From Melioribacteraceae bacterium (GTDB taxonomy: Bacteria > Bacteroidota > Ignavibacteria > Ignavibacteriales > Melioribacteraceae): DNA of 64,000 nt. The DNA lies in assembly GCA_011525875.1 (NCBI GenBank), contig WYBN01000009.1, positions 186,001 through 250,000 on the forward strand, in the 5' to 3' direction. Positions within the stretch are counted from its first letter, which is position 1; each line of letters starts with the position of its first letter. Below are positions 1-8,754 of this stretch, in pieces. The notes below the pieces were generated by a model that made no database searches, was not told the DNA's origin, and saw nothing but the letters and a program-made list of their open reading frames with translations. Position numbers and translations under genes: made by a program.

Positions 1-2814
1 GAATACTTTTCGGGTGAAACAAAAAAACTGATTACTTCGCTGATTACTTCTTCAGAAGAAATTAATGAGAACAAAACGAAACCTGTTCAACTGGACAAGA
101 AGGATTCAAAAAGCGTATATGAATTTTCCGCCGTTCCACTGACCGGATCATCAGACCTGTTAGTTTTAATCCGCGATGCCTCAGAGCCGATGCACCTGCT
201 TAAAGACTATGAGAATGAATTAAGCGAACTGCGTCAATATTTTGATATTACCAGCGCTATTTTAGATGCGGTAATAAATATGGACATGCATGGAAACATA
301 ACTTTTTGGAATGATTCATCCGCAAGACTTTTCGGCTATTCAAGAAGCGAGATATTCGGTAAATTTATAGGAAAGATTATATCAGCGATAGATAAAAATT
401 ATTTTAAGATTCTTCTTGACGAATTGAAGGAAAACAATTCTTGGAAAGGCGAATTCTGGATTGAGACCGCCAGCGGCGGGCAGGAGCTTTTATCAACGCG
501 CATGGCTATATCCGGAGGTGATGAAAAATTTATTGTGATTCTTTGCTCGAGCATCACTGAACGCGCTAAAATTGAAAAGGAATTACGCGAATCCGAAGAA
601 AGATTCAGAAATATTGTCACTAACACGCGCGAGTTTATCTGTACTTTTAATTTAGAAGGAAAACTCCTTTACGTTAATCCTTTCTTTGTCAGTCAATTTG
701 GCTACTCGCAGGAAGAACTGCTCTCAATGAATCTTAATCAGCTTCTCAGTCCCGAGGAAAACGAAGATTTTAATTTCGAAGGAATATTAAAGAAGCCAAG
801 CGCTTTTTTAGAATTATCTTTACGCAAAAAAGACGGAAGTAAAGTTTACGCCCTGGCTAATTTTACATCTGTTGATAATTCAGTGAACACTCCCGGCTAC
901 TATGCCGCAGTTTTTACGGATATTACCGAAAAGAGAGAAGTTGAGAAAGATATACTGATGATACGCACCGTATTTGAAGCTTCTCAGGACGGGATTGCCG
1001 TTGAAAGCAAAAGGAAGTATCTTCTTGCTAACGACACATTTGCGCGAATGTTTGGCTATGACTCTGCCGAAGAAGTAGTAGGTATGGATCCTCTGGATTT
1101 TGTTCACATTGATTACTACCGCATTGTTGCCGATCAAATAAAAGCCATTGAACAAGATCAGACGAAAAGCGCACGTTATGATTTTGTTGGAATTAGAAAG
1201 GACGGTTCTTTATTTGATGTTGAAAAATCAATCTCTTCTTACAAAACAAAGGATGGGTTGTTTATAGTATCAACATTCAGAGATGTTACCAAAGAAAAGA
1301 AAACCCTTAAAGACCTTGAGGTATCGGAGGAGAGATACAGAAGCGTTACCGAGAATATTAACGACAGCGTCTGGTCTGCCGAAGAAATTAACGGAAGCAT
1401 TAAAGTTGTCTTCTTCAGCGAAGCAATAAAAAAAATATCCGGATATTCGCCTCAGTCATTTATCGACGATCAAAGACTATGGCTGCGAATCATTCACCCG
1501 GATGACGTAAATAATGCAGTAAAAAAATTGAGGGGAATTTATAAGGACCCGGCAAGGTCGTCAGATGAAATCGAATATAGAATAATCAATTCAATCGGTA
1601 ATATTATCTGGATCAAAAACAAAGTCAACATTATAAGAAAAGACGATGGCAGGGTTAAAAAAGTCTTTGGTTTAATCAGCGATATAACTTTGAGCCGCAA
1701 AGCGGAAGAAGATTTGCGGAAATCTAAAGAAGAACTGCAGGTACTTAATGAGACTAAAGACAGGTTTATTTCAATCATTTCACACGACTTAAGAACCCCT
1801 TTCAGTTCGATTTTAGGTTTTACAGATATGCTCTTAAGCGACAGGAATATGCCTGAAGACAGACAGGTTCAGTATATGAGCTTCATACAAGAATCCGCTA
1901 AAAACATGCTGTCTTTAGTCAACAGTCTGCTCGACTGGACGAGACTTCAAACAGGAAAAATCAATTTCGCTCCGCAAAGAATCAACGCAAGATACGTTGT
2001 AACGAGGGCAGTGCAAATGCTTTCCGGTGTTGCCATTCAAAAAAATCTAAACCTTGTTTCGGATTTAAGCGGCGATGTTTATATACATGCCGATGAAAAT
2101 CTCTTGCTGCAGATCCTTAATAATTTGATTTCGAATGCCGTGAAATTTACCAAACCAGGCGGAAGTATTATTATTTCAGCTGAGCCTCTACTACGTAAAA
2201 GACAGATGCAGTTTACGGTAAAAGATTCCGGCGTTGGGATAAGCGAAGAGGATATACCGAAGTTATTCAAAGTCGACACAAAGTTTACTACTACCGGAAC
2301 ATCGGGCGAAAAAGGAAGCGGTATTGGACTTTCATTATGCTACGATATAGTTAAGAAGCACGGCGGAGATATTGGAGTTTCGAGTAAATTAGGAGTCGGA
2401 ACAGAATTTAAATTTACAATTCCAATTTCATCAACTAATATACTTCTCGTTGACGACAGCAAAACAGACAGACTGCTTTATTCTAAACTAATAAAGAATT
2501 TTATCCCCGAATATTCAGTAATGGAAGCTACAAACGGCAAGCAGGCATTTGAAATTATTAAGGAAACAACTCCAGCGCTGGTAATTACCGACCATCTAAT
2601 GCCTGTTATGAGTGGTTATGCACTCGTGCAGCAGTTGAATTTAAGCGACTTGAAGTTCAAACCGCCGGTAATTATTTTAAGCAGTGACTTGAATGATTCG
2701 ATAATAAACGATTATAAAATTCTTGGTATCGAGTTTGCATTTCAAAAGCCGGTTAATCTAACCGCATTCAAATTTGCTTTAGAAAGATCGCTGAGAAAAG
2801 CTATAGCAACTTAG
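1..2814 (+). CDS. Multi-PAS hybrid sensor histidine kinase, 5' end outside the window
   Basis: The frame is open from base 1, with 63 codons before the first Met at 190, so the gene begins upstream of the window and the Met is internal. Counting from that Met, four PAS-like sensor units lie at about 15-120, 138-250, 258-370 and 380-505. A HisKA domain follows with the phospho-acceptor His532 in SHDLRTP. The HATPase domain shows an N box (NLISNAVKF) and glycine boxes (DSGVGIS, GSGIGLS). A C-terminal receiver carries the acidic VDD, phospho-acceptor Asp801 in VITDHLMP and Lys853. The protein is probably a phosphorelay kinase sensing a cytoplasmic or diffusible signal, since no transmembrane segment is visible in the part present. 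The signal and partner regulator are unknown. Its stop overlaps the stop of the convergent gene by 4 bp. Confidence 0.93.
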   Translation, partial: EYFSGETKKLITSLITSSEEINENKTKPVQLDKKDSKSVYEFSAVPLTGSSDLLVLIRDASEPMHLLKDYENELSELRQYFDITSAILDAVINMDMHGNITFWNDSSARLFGYSRSEIFGKFIGKIISAIDKNYFKILLDELKENNSWKGEFWIETASGGQELLSTRMAISGGDEKFIVILCSSITERAKIEKELRESEERFRNIVTNTREFICTFNLEGKLLYVNPFFVSQFGYSQEELLSMNLNQLLSPEENEDFNFEGILKKPSAFLELSLRKKDGSKVYALANFTSVDNSVNTPGYYAAVFTDITEKREVEKDILMIRTVFEASQDGIAVESKRKYLLANDTFARMFGYDSAEEVVGMDPLDFVHIDYYRIVADQIKAIEQDQTKSARYDFVGIRKDGSLFDVEKSISSYKTKDGLFIVSTFRDVTKEKKTLKDLEVSEERYRSVTENINDSVWSAEEINGSIKVVFFSEAIKKISGYSPQSFIDDQRLWLRIIHPDDVNNAVKKLRGIYKDPARSSDEIEYRIINSIGNIIWIKNKVNIIRKDDGRVKKVFGLISDITLSRKAEEDLRKSKEELQVLNETKDRFISIISHDLRTPFSSILGFTDMLLSDRNMPEDRQVQYMSFIQESAKNMLSLVNSLLDWTRLQTGKINFAPQRINARYVVTRAVQMLSGVAIQKNLNLVSDLSGDVYIHADENLLLQILNNLISNAVKFTKPGGSIIISAEPLLRKRQMQFTVKDSGVGISEEDIPKLFKVDTKFTTTGTSGEKGSGIGLSLCYDIVKKHGGDIGVSSKLGVGTEFKFTIPISSTNILLVDDSKTDRLLYSKLIKNFIPEYSVMEATNGKQAFEIIKETTPALVITDHLMPVMSGYALVQQLNLSDLKFKPPVIILSSDLNDSIINDYKILGIEFAFQKPVNLTAFKFALERSLRKAIAT

Positions 2815-3416
2815 TTCATTTCAAAGTCGATAATATTAAATTTTTCCCAGCCGCCGAAATCAAAATGCCACCATTCAGTTTCAATTGGGACGAAGCCGAA
2901 TTTTATCATAGTTTCTCTTAAAAGCAGCCTGTTGGATTTTACTTCATCGCTTAAATCGGAATAGTTAAAATGAGCGACCTCAGTAAAATTATCGTATCCG
3001 GTTCCCATATCGAGTTCTGTTCCAGAATTGTCGATTAATGTAACGTCAACTGCGGCGCCGCGGTTATGACGTGAGCCTTTTGATGGATCGGCAACATATC
3101 TGTCGTCCGGCATAATCTCCCACATTATTCGCTGAACCGATATTGGACGGAATCCGTCAAAAATTTTTATCCTCAAATTATAATTTTCTTTTAGATATTT
3201 ATTTGCTTCGGCTAAGGCTTTGCCGGCTATATTTCGTATGTAAACTTTATCGGTTGGATAAAGAACCTTGCCCGTAAAATTATTTTCAGTTGCATAGCGT
3301 ACGTCCATAACTATTGTTGAATCAATATTCCATATAAAAACAATAGAAGTATCGTGCTGTGCTTTAATTGTTATAACTGTGAAGAGCATTAATAATAAGA
3401 ATAAAATTTTTCTCAA
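2811..3416 (-). CDS. D-alanyl-D-alanine dipeptidase, VanX/M15D family, secreted
   Basis: The 201-residue protein has a signal peptide (about 1-20) followed by a complete M15D domain. Zinc ligands are visible as His117 and Asp124 in SRHNRGAAVD and as His184 in ETEWWHF, with the catalytic base Glu181 in the same motif. Arg90 of DGFRP matches the substrate-stabilising arginine. The family hydrolyses D-Ala-D-Ala dipeptide. With a signal peptide and no vanHA genes nearby, a role in cell-wall dipeptide salvage is likelier than vancomycin resistance; that is inference. The start codon is TTG, preceded by GGAAAA. The gene lies 16 bp after the GH13 gene and probably shares its transcript. Confidence 0.88.
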   Translation of the reverse strand: MRKILFLLLMLFTVITIKAQHDTSIVFIWNIDSTIVMDVRYATENNFTGKVLYPTDKVYIRNIAGKALAEANKYLKENYNLRIKIFDGFRPISVQRIMWEIMPDDRYVADPSKGSRHNRGAAVDVTLIDNSGTELDMGTGYDNFTEVAHFNYSDLSDEVKSNRLLLRETMIKFGFVPIETEWWHFDFGGWEKFNIIDFEMN

Positions 3417-3432
3417 CTTAATTTTCCGTAAA

Positions 3433-5550
3433 TTATTTTCGTTTTAGAACAGCGCCTGACGAAGGTTCAACAGTATATTTATTTGTTACTATTTCCGGTT
3501 CCTCCATACCGGCAAAATCAGCGTTAACAATTACCTGCCACTCTCCGGCGGGTAAGGTAAATATTTCGGATTTTTTATCGGCATTCATCAAAACAAGGAA
3601 AGCATCGCCGCCGAAATCAATTCCATAACCAAGTGCGAATTCATTCTCTACATTTTCAAAAAATACAATATCCTTTGAATCAGCATGGCGGAAAGCACTG
3701 TATATATTCCGGATTTTTATTAATCCCTTATAATAATCCACCAATTCTTTGTTCATTTCGGCATGCTTAAAGTTGATGTAATTAGTGTTATCATCCTTCT
3801 CGTAACTATTATGATCCATCATCCCTTTATGTCGGTCTGGAATTTTTGTGTCATGCGGAATAACTTTTGAACGAGCAAACTCCTGTCCGGAGTTCATCAT
3901 CGTTATTCCCTGTGAAGTCATAAGAAAAAGAGCCGCTAATTTATTCAGCTTCATCTGATTAGTAGACAGCGAAACATGTTTATCAACATCGGCAATTATT
4001 GCATCCCTATCAACTTCATTAGATCCGATTCTGATAAAATCGCCGAGTGTGTAACCGTCGTGCGATTCGAGGTAATTAACCGAATGTTCCTTTTTCTGGA
4101 ATAATCCGTGCTCGTATTTTATTAATGTTCCATAAACATAGCTTTTGATTCTGTCAATATTGTTATTTCCATACCATTTACCGAAAATCCAGCCGTGCCC
4201 GTTAAAAGGATTTTCTCCTTTTATTCCGTTCCGTATTTGATCATTCCACGAGCCCCATTCGCGCAGGGAAAATCCTTTAGGATCATATCCGCCGCCCCAT
4301 GGTTCGCATACAAAAACAACGTTAGGGTTGTGCTTTCGGGCTTCGTAAATAATCAGTTCAATTGTTTCCCAATCTATAAGCAGCCCCAGATCAAAACGAA
4401 AACCGTCGATGTGATATTCGTTCATCCAATGAAGAACGCTTTCTACTATCATTCTTCTCATCATTGGGCGTTCTGTTTTTATATCATTTCCACAGCCGCT
4501 CTCGGCAATAAAATATCCGTTGCTATTCAGCCGGAAATAATATTCTCGATCAATCTCTTTTAAGTTGCCTATTTCGTATTCGGAAAGATGATTATAAACC
4601 GCATCTATAATTACGCCTATTCCCTCTTTGTGAAAAGCTTTCACTATGTCTTTAAATTGATTTACTTGAGCTGCCTCGGCTCCCATCCATTCATTCCATT
4701 TGAATTCTTTCCAATCCATTGAGTAATAAGAAGACGGGGCAAAAAAGTTTGAGGTCATGTAGCCCCAATGATTCCTTTCATAAGGATTCCATGAATTGAA
4801 CTTTCCGCCAAGAGAATCGAGATAAGGTATTTCACAATTGCCGAATTCCATAGGGGGAAGCAATTCGACGGTATTTACACCGAGACTTTTGATGTAATCG
4901 ATTCCGCCGGTTTTATTCTTCTCAATAAGACCTTTGTAAGTTCCGGGGTTTTTTGCGCCGGATGATTGGTGAGCTGTCATATCTCTCAAATGCATCTCAT
5001 AAATTATAAGGTCCCGCCAATCGCGCTGAATCCAGGTATCGCCTTCCCAATCATACTTTGAAGAATAAACTATTGACTTACGCGGATTATTGTAGGCAGT
5101 GAAAGACGCCACGGCTTTTGCGTAAGGATCAACGCAAAGAGGTTTCTTATCAATGCTAACTTTGTCATCTTTGTGGAGCACTCTAAATCCGTAATATTTT
5201 CCGTCGAGTTCTCCGTCCAATTTCACTTCCCATACTGCATCTTTATCTCTTTCCATTGAAAAAGATTTTCCGGCATTATCTCCTGCATTATCAAACAAAT
5301 AAAGTTTGACCTGCTTTGCATTTGGAGTAAATAATCTGAAATAAGTTTCTCCGTTCTCAATAAAAGAACCAAGTTTTTTTGATGAGTAATAATCATCAAG
5401 AGATTTTATATCAATGGATTTTTCCGGCTTTTGCAGTAAAGCCGAATCCCGGTTTCTGTCCGAAATAAACAAATCGCTTCCCTCAATTGTGTTGTTAAAT
5501 ATTAGCAGTGTTATAATTGTTATTATCGAAAATTTTTGAAATAATTTCAT
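3433..5550 (-). CDS. Secreted GH13 alpha-glucan debranching enzyme (pullulanase/isoamylase type)
   Basis: The 705-residue protein has an N-terminal signal peptide (about 1-24), a CBM48-type N-terminal beta-sandwich (about 60-160), a GH13 TIM barrel (about 180-600) and a C-terminal beta domain. The four GH13 regions are present: DAVYNH with Asp316, GFRFDLG with nucleophile Asp387, VCEPWGG with acid/base Glu416, and ESHDG with Asp498. The stretch HWGYMTSNFFAP resembles isoamylase/GlgX and pullulanase enzymes, so cleavage of alpha-1,6 branches in starch, glycogen or pullulan outside the cytoplasm is expected. Exact specificity cannot be read from sequence. No sorting tail is seen, so the protein is probably periplasmic or exported by another route. 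The start is supported by the signal peptide. Confidence 0.88.
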   Translation of the reverse strand: MKLFQKFSIITIITLLIFNNTIEGSDLFISDRNRDSALLQKPEKSIDIKSLDDYYSSKKLGSFIENGETYFRLFTPNAKQVKLYLFDNAGDNAGKSFSMERDKDAVWEVKLDGELDGKYYGFRVLHKDDKVSIDKKPLCVDPYAKAVASFTAYNNPRKSIVYSSKYDWEGDTWIQRDWRDLIIYEMHLRDMTAHQSSGAKNPGTYKGLIEKNKTGGIDYIKSLGVNTVELLPPMEFGNCEIPYLDSLGGKFNSWNPYERNHWGYMTSNFFAPSSYYSMDWKEFKWNEWMGAEAAQVNQFKDIVKAFHKEGIGVIIDAVYNHLSEYEIGNLKEIDREYYFRLNSNGYFIAESGCGNDIKTERPMMRRMIVESVLHWMNEYHIDGFRFDLGLLIDWETIELIIYEARKHNPNVVFVCEPWGGGYDPKGFSLREWGSWNDQIRNGIKGENPFNGHGWIFGKWYGNNNIDRIKSYVYGTLIKYEHGLFQKKEHSVNYLESHDGYTLGDFIRIGSNEVDRDAIIADVDKHVSLSTNQMKLNKLAALFLMTSQGITMMNSGQEFARSKVIPHDTKIPDRHKGMMDHNSYEKDDNTNYINFKHAEMNKELVDYYKGLIKIRNIYSAFRHADSKDIVFFENVENEFALGYGIDFGGDAFLVLMNADKKSEIFTLPAGEWQVIVNADFAGMEEPEIVTNKYTVEPSSGAVLKRK

Positions 5551-5733
5551 CGGTATATTCCTTTGCGGATAAGAAATTCATTTTTCATAATGGAATATAT
5601 TAAATGATTCCTAAGTAAAAAAGTTATTGACGGCGGACTTTTTCTTAATAAATTTCTTGCGACTTTAAAATAGATTTACGCTCCTACCAAATTATACGAT
5701 CAGAATAGATAAGAATTTGGCGCGAGTTTCAAT

Positions 5734-5934
5734 TTATTTGATCAAAATTAATTTGCGAGACTGTGTAAATCCACCGGACTGAATTTTATAAAAATATATT
5801 CCGCTTGGTAATTCTCCGGCATCAAATATAATTTCGTTTTCCCCCGCTTCGAGCTGTTGATTTAATAATGTCCTTATTTCTTGCCCCGGCATATTGTATA
5901 TTTTGATTGTGGTGATAAACCGCTCATGGATCAT
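5734..5934 (-). pseudogene. Orphan fragment of a T9SS C-terminal sorting domain
   Basis: The 66 codons encode the last part of a Por/T9SS sorting tail: a strand with IKIYNMPGQE, then LPSGIYFYKIQSGG and the terminal SRKLILIK. The YPNPFNP start of the domain and the whole cargo protein are missing. The frame upstream stays open only to a stop near 5995 and encodes nothing recognisable. The canonical Leu of YNxLGxE is Pro here. The simplest reading is the 3' remnant of a deleted secreted-protein gene. A TGCAAAT element resembling those upstream of neighbouring secreted genes lies at 6028-6034, so expression of a small peptide is not excluded. Confidence 0.6.
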
Positions 5935-6221
5935 TTCCCCGTTGAGGGCTTTCCCGCAAGGTTTACGAGAAAAATAAAAAAAAGTTAAATCTATTTATCA
6001 AGCTTTTTTTTGATTGTTCACTAACCGTGCAAATTAAGAGAATGTATTTTAACTGAAAAGAATTATTTCTGATAGAGAATACTGCCTAAATAATAAAGCA
6101 CGTCTAACTCCGCAATTAATCATTGTTCAGAATTATTCTAAAAATATTTACCGAGCCAAGTAACCTTTAGCATCCTTGTCTCGTCTATAGAACATTAAAA
6201 AAAAATATTCGGGGGAAATAA

Positions 6222-8678
6222 ATGAAAACATTTCTTTTACTTTTGTTTATTAGCGCAACTATATATTCATCGGATATAAAATTAACTGACGGCAAAGCCG
6301 ATGCAGTCAACGGGGTTATTAAAGCGGTTATTCTTGACGGGAGCAACAGCGCTCCAGTTGAGTATGCAAATGCAACCGTGCATAAATCTATCGATTCGCT
6401 GATAGTTGCAGGCAGCGCTTCGGGCAAGGGAGGTGAACTTATCATCTCAAATATTCCTGAGGGAAATTATTATGTGAAAGTCAGTTTCATCGGATATGAT
6501 AATACCATAATTCCCGATGTCGCTATCACGCAGGCAAATAAAGAAGTTTCGCTCGGCGTTATAAAAATATCACCTTCTGCAGTCACAATTGAAGCGGTTA
6601 ATGTAGTCGGCGAAAAACCGGATGAGGAATTTCATCTTGACAAAAGAGTAATAAACGTAAGCAAAGATAATACATCTGCGGGAGGTACTGCGCTCGATGT
6701 ATTACAAAATCATCCGTCAGTTCAGGTTGACCAAAACGGTAATGTAATATTAAGAGGCAGTTCAAATTTTACTGTGCTTGTGAACGGAAGACCCGGAGTG
6801 CTGCAGGGGAGCGATGCATTGAGGCAGATACCGGCAAACATAATTGATAATATCGAACTGATTACGAATCCCTCTGCAAAATACGACGCCGAAGGCGCTG
6901 CAGGAATTGTTAATATTGTTACTAAAGTTTCTACTTACGATAACATGTCTGGAATTTTGAATGGGGGAGTAGGATCACGGTCAAAATATAACGGTGACGC
7001 AACCTTCAACTACAAATCAGGCAATTTAGGTTTAACTGTCAGCGGCGATTATCGATTATATACAAACAACAGTTCACAAGGCTATGACAGGTTTACAACA
7101 ACAGCTACTCAAGATTTTTATCAAAAGGCGAGCATCCACCAGAGATTCGAAAGAGAATCATATAGTGTAAAAGCAGGCGCTGATTATTCTATTAGCCCTG
7201 TCACCGGAATTTCAATTTCAAATTCATTTGGAAAATTCGGCTTCGGCGGAAATTTTAGATTAGACGGTATTGACGAACAAAAAATACCGGATGAAATCAC
7301 TACCTACACAACCAACCGTCAGTCTTCTGATATAACTGCAAAATATTTTCAATCCGTTCTTTTTTTTAATCACCAATTTAATCCAAAGATTGACGAGTTG
7401 AAATTTGAGGCAGTTTACACAAACGTATCTCAGCCAAGGTATGAAATTGCAAGGGAATACATTACGGATAAAAATTTTACTAACTATAGCGATAATCCCA
7501 ATACCGTAGAGTATGATAACCAGACCAAGCGTAAAGACGGAAGGTTTAAGTTGAATTACACTTACAATATAACTGAAAAGTCAAAATTTGAGACGGGAGT
7601 TCAATCGAATTTGGCTTACAGAAATTTTGATTTTAGAAACAGATTTTACGAATGGACAACTGAGCAGTGGAATATAAATACCGATTACACTAACGAGTTT
7701 GATTTCCGCAATAATATTTACTCGGCTTTCTTTACTTACTCAAATTCATCCGAAGAGTTCGGGATGGATTATCAGATTGGAATTCGGGCAGAGAATACAG
7801 ACCGGATGCTGAATCAAATCACGCTAAGTAAAGATTATAAATATAACCGCACTCACTTATTCCCGTCTGTAAATTTGTTGAAAAGAATTGATCAGATGCA
7901 GCAGTTTCAGTTCAGCTACAGCAGAAGAATTAACAGACCGTTTGAGAATGCATTAAATCCTTTCCCTAATTATTCGGATTCATACGCGCTCGTAATCGGA
8001 AATCCAAACCTCAAACCGGAATTGATAAATTCTTTCGAGTTGAATTATCAGAACACAATTGAAGGGGTATTCTTATCTGCTCAGACTTATTATAGAAACA
8101 CTCAGAATACTTTTCAGCAGACTATGGTTGTAGGGGATGACGGAAGGTTAATATTGTCGTTCGCTAATATTGCCAAAACATACAGCTTCGGCTCGGAGTT
8201 GTCTGCGGGTTTCTCTCTTGCTCAGTGGTTCAGGTTGGACCCTTCGTTTAATTTATATAAGATGGGGTTAGAAGGCTATCTCTTGGATGAAAAAACAGAA
8301 CAGAGCGATTTTGTTTGGTCTTCAAGACTGAGATCAACAATCAACTTTTCTCCGGAGACAAGATTCCAGGTGTCTGTGTTTTATATAGCCAAGCAAATCA
8401 CCTTACAAGGTGAAATTGATCCTATATTTAATATTTCTGCGTCAATTAGGCATGAATTGTTCGATAAAAAATTAATTATAACAGCCGCAGCTCAAAATTT
8501 ATTCAATTCGGGTAAATTTAATTTATACAGCAGAGCAAACGGCGGAACTGAAACCTTTCTTGCGGGAAGACCCGAAGCGCCTATTTTTAACGTAACATTC
8601 AGCTACAACTTTAATAACTTTACCAACACTTCCAAAGTAAATGACCGTGTTGATATTAATGTAAACAGCGGAATATAA
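6222..8678 (+). CDS. TonB-dependent outer-membrane receptor (CarbopepD-regulatory, plug, OMP_b-brl)
   Basis: The 818-residue protein starts with a short signal peptide (about 1-17). A carboxypeptidase-regulatory-like beta domain (about 29-115) with the typical IPEGNYYVKVSFIGYD strand follows, then a plug (about 140-240) including VLVNGRPGVL and NPSAKYDAEGAAGIVNI. The rest is a long aromatic-rich barrel of the OMP_b-brl_3 type ending in a hydrophobic C-terminal region. Such receptors bring large substrates across the outer membrane using TonB energy, or serve as structural porins. The ligand is unknown and no SusD-like partner is adjacent. GGGGGA lies about 7 bases before the ATG. The gene is divergent from the orphan CTD fragment and convergent with the next secreted gene. 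Confidence 0.88.
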   Translation: MKTFLLLLFISATIYSSDIKLTDGKADAVNGVIKAVILDGSNSAPVEYANATVHKSIDSLIVAGSASGKGGELIISNIPEGNYYVKVSFIGYDNTIIPDVAITQANKEVSLGVIKISPSAVTIEAVNVVGEKPDEEFHLDKRVINVSKDNTSAGGTALDVLQNHPSVQVDQNGNVILRGSSNFTVLVNGRPGVLQGSDALRQIPANIIDNIELITNPSAKYDAEGAAGIVNIVTKVSTYDNMSGILNGGVGSRSKYNGDATFNYKSGNLGLTVSGDYRLYTNNSSQGYDRFTTTATQDFYQKASIHQRFERESYSVKAGADYSISPVTGISISNSFGKFGFGGNFRLDGIDEQKIPDEITTYTTNRQSSDITAKYFQSVLFFNHQFNPKIDELKFEAVYTNVSQPRYEIAREYITDKNFTNYSDNPNTVEYDNQTKRKDGRFKLNYTYNITEKSKFETGVQSNLAYRNFDFRNRFYEWTTEQWNINTDYTNEFDFRNNIYSAFFTYSNSSEEFGMDYQIGIRAENTDRMLNQITLSKDYKYNRTHLFPSVNLLKRIDQMQQFQFSYSRRINRPFENALNPFPNYSDSYALVIGNPNLKPELINSFELNYQNTIEGVFLSAQTYYRNTQNTFQQTMVVGDDGRLILSFANIAKTYSFGSELSAGFSLAQWFRLDPSFNLYKMGLEGYLLDEKTEQSDFVWSSRLRSTINFSPETRFQVSVFYIAKQITLQGEIDPIFNISASIRHELFDKKLIITAAAQNLFNSGKFNLYSRANGGTETFLAGRPEAPIFNVTFSYNFNNFTNTSKVNDRVDINVNSGI

Positions 8679-8720
8679 AATTTTTGTTTAATGAATAATC
8701 AATGCTGATTCGAATAAGAA

Positions 8721-8754
8721 AGATAGGGGAGGCAATTTTGCCTCCCCTGTATCT
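8721..8754. terminator. Bidirectional intrinsic terminator
   Basis: Perfect 11-bp arms (8725-8735 and 8738-8748, AGGGGAGGCAA and its complement) are extended by AGAT/ATCT outside and flanked by T-rich sequence on both sides. It sits between the convergent TonB receptor and propeller genes and would serve both. Confidence 0.85.

Noticed and set aside
2811..3416. Vancomycin-resistance function for the VanX-like gene
   Set aside because: There is no vanH, vanA or regulator nearby, and the protein has a signal peptide, unlike cytoplasmic VanX; wall turnover is likelier.
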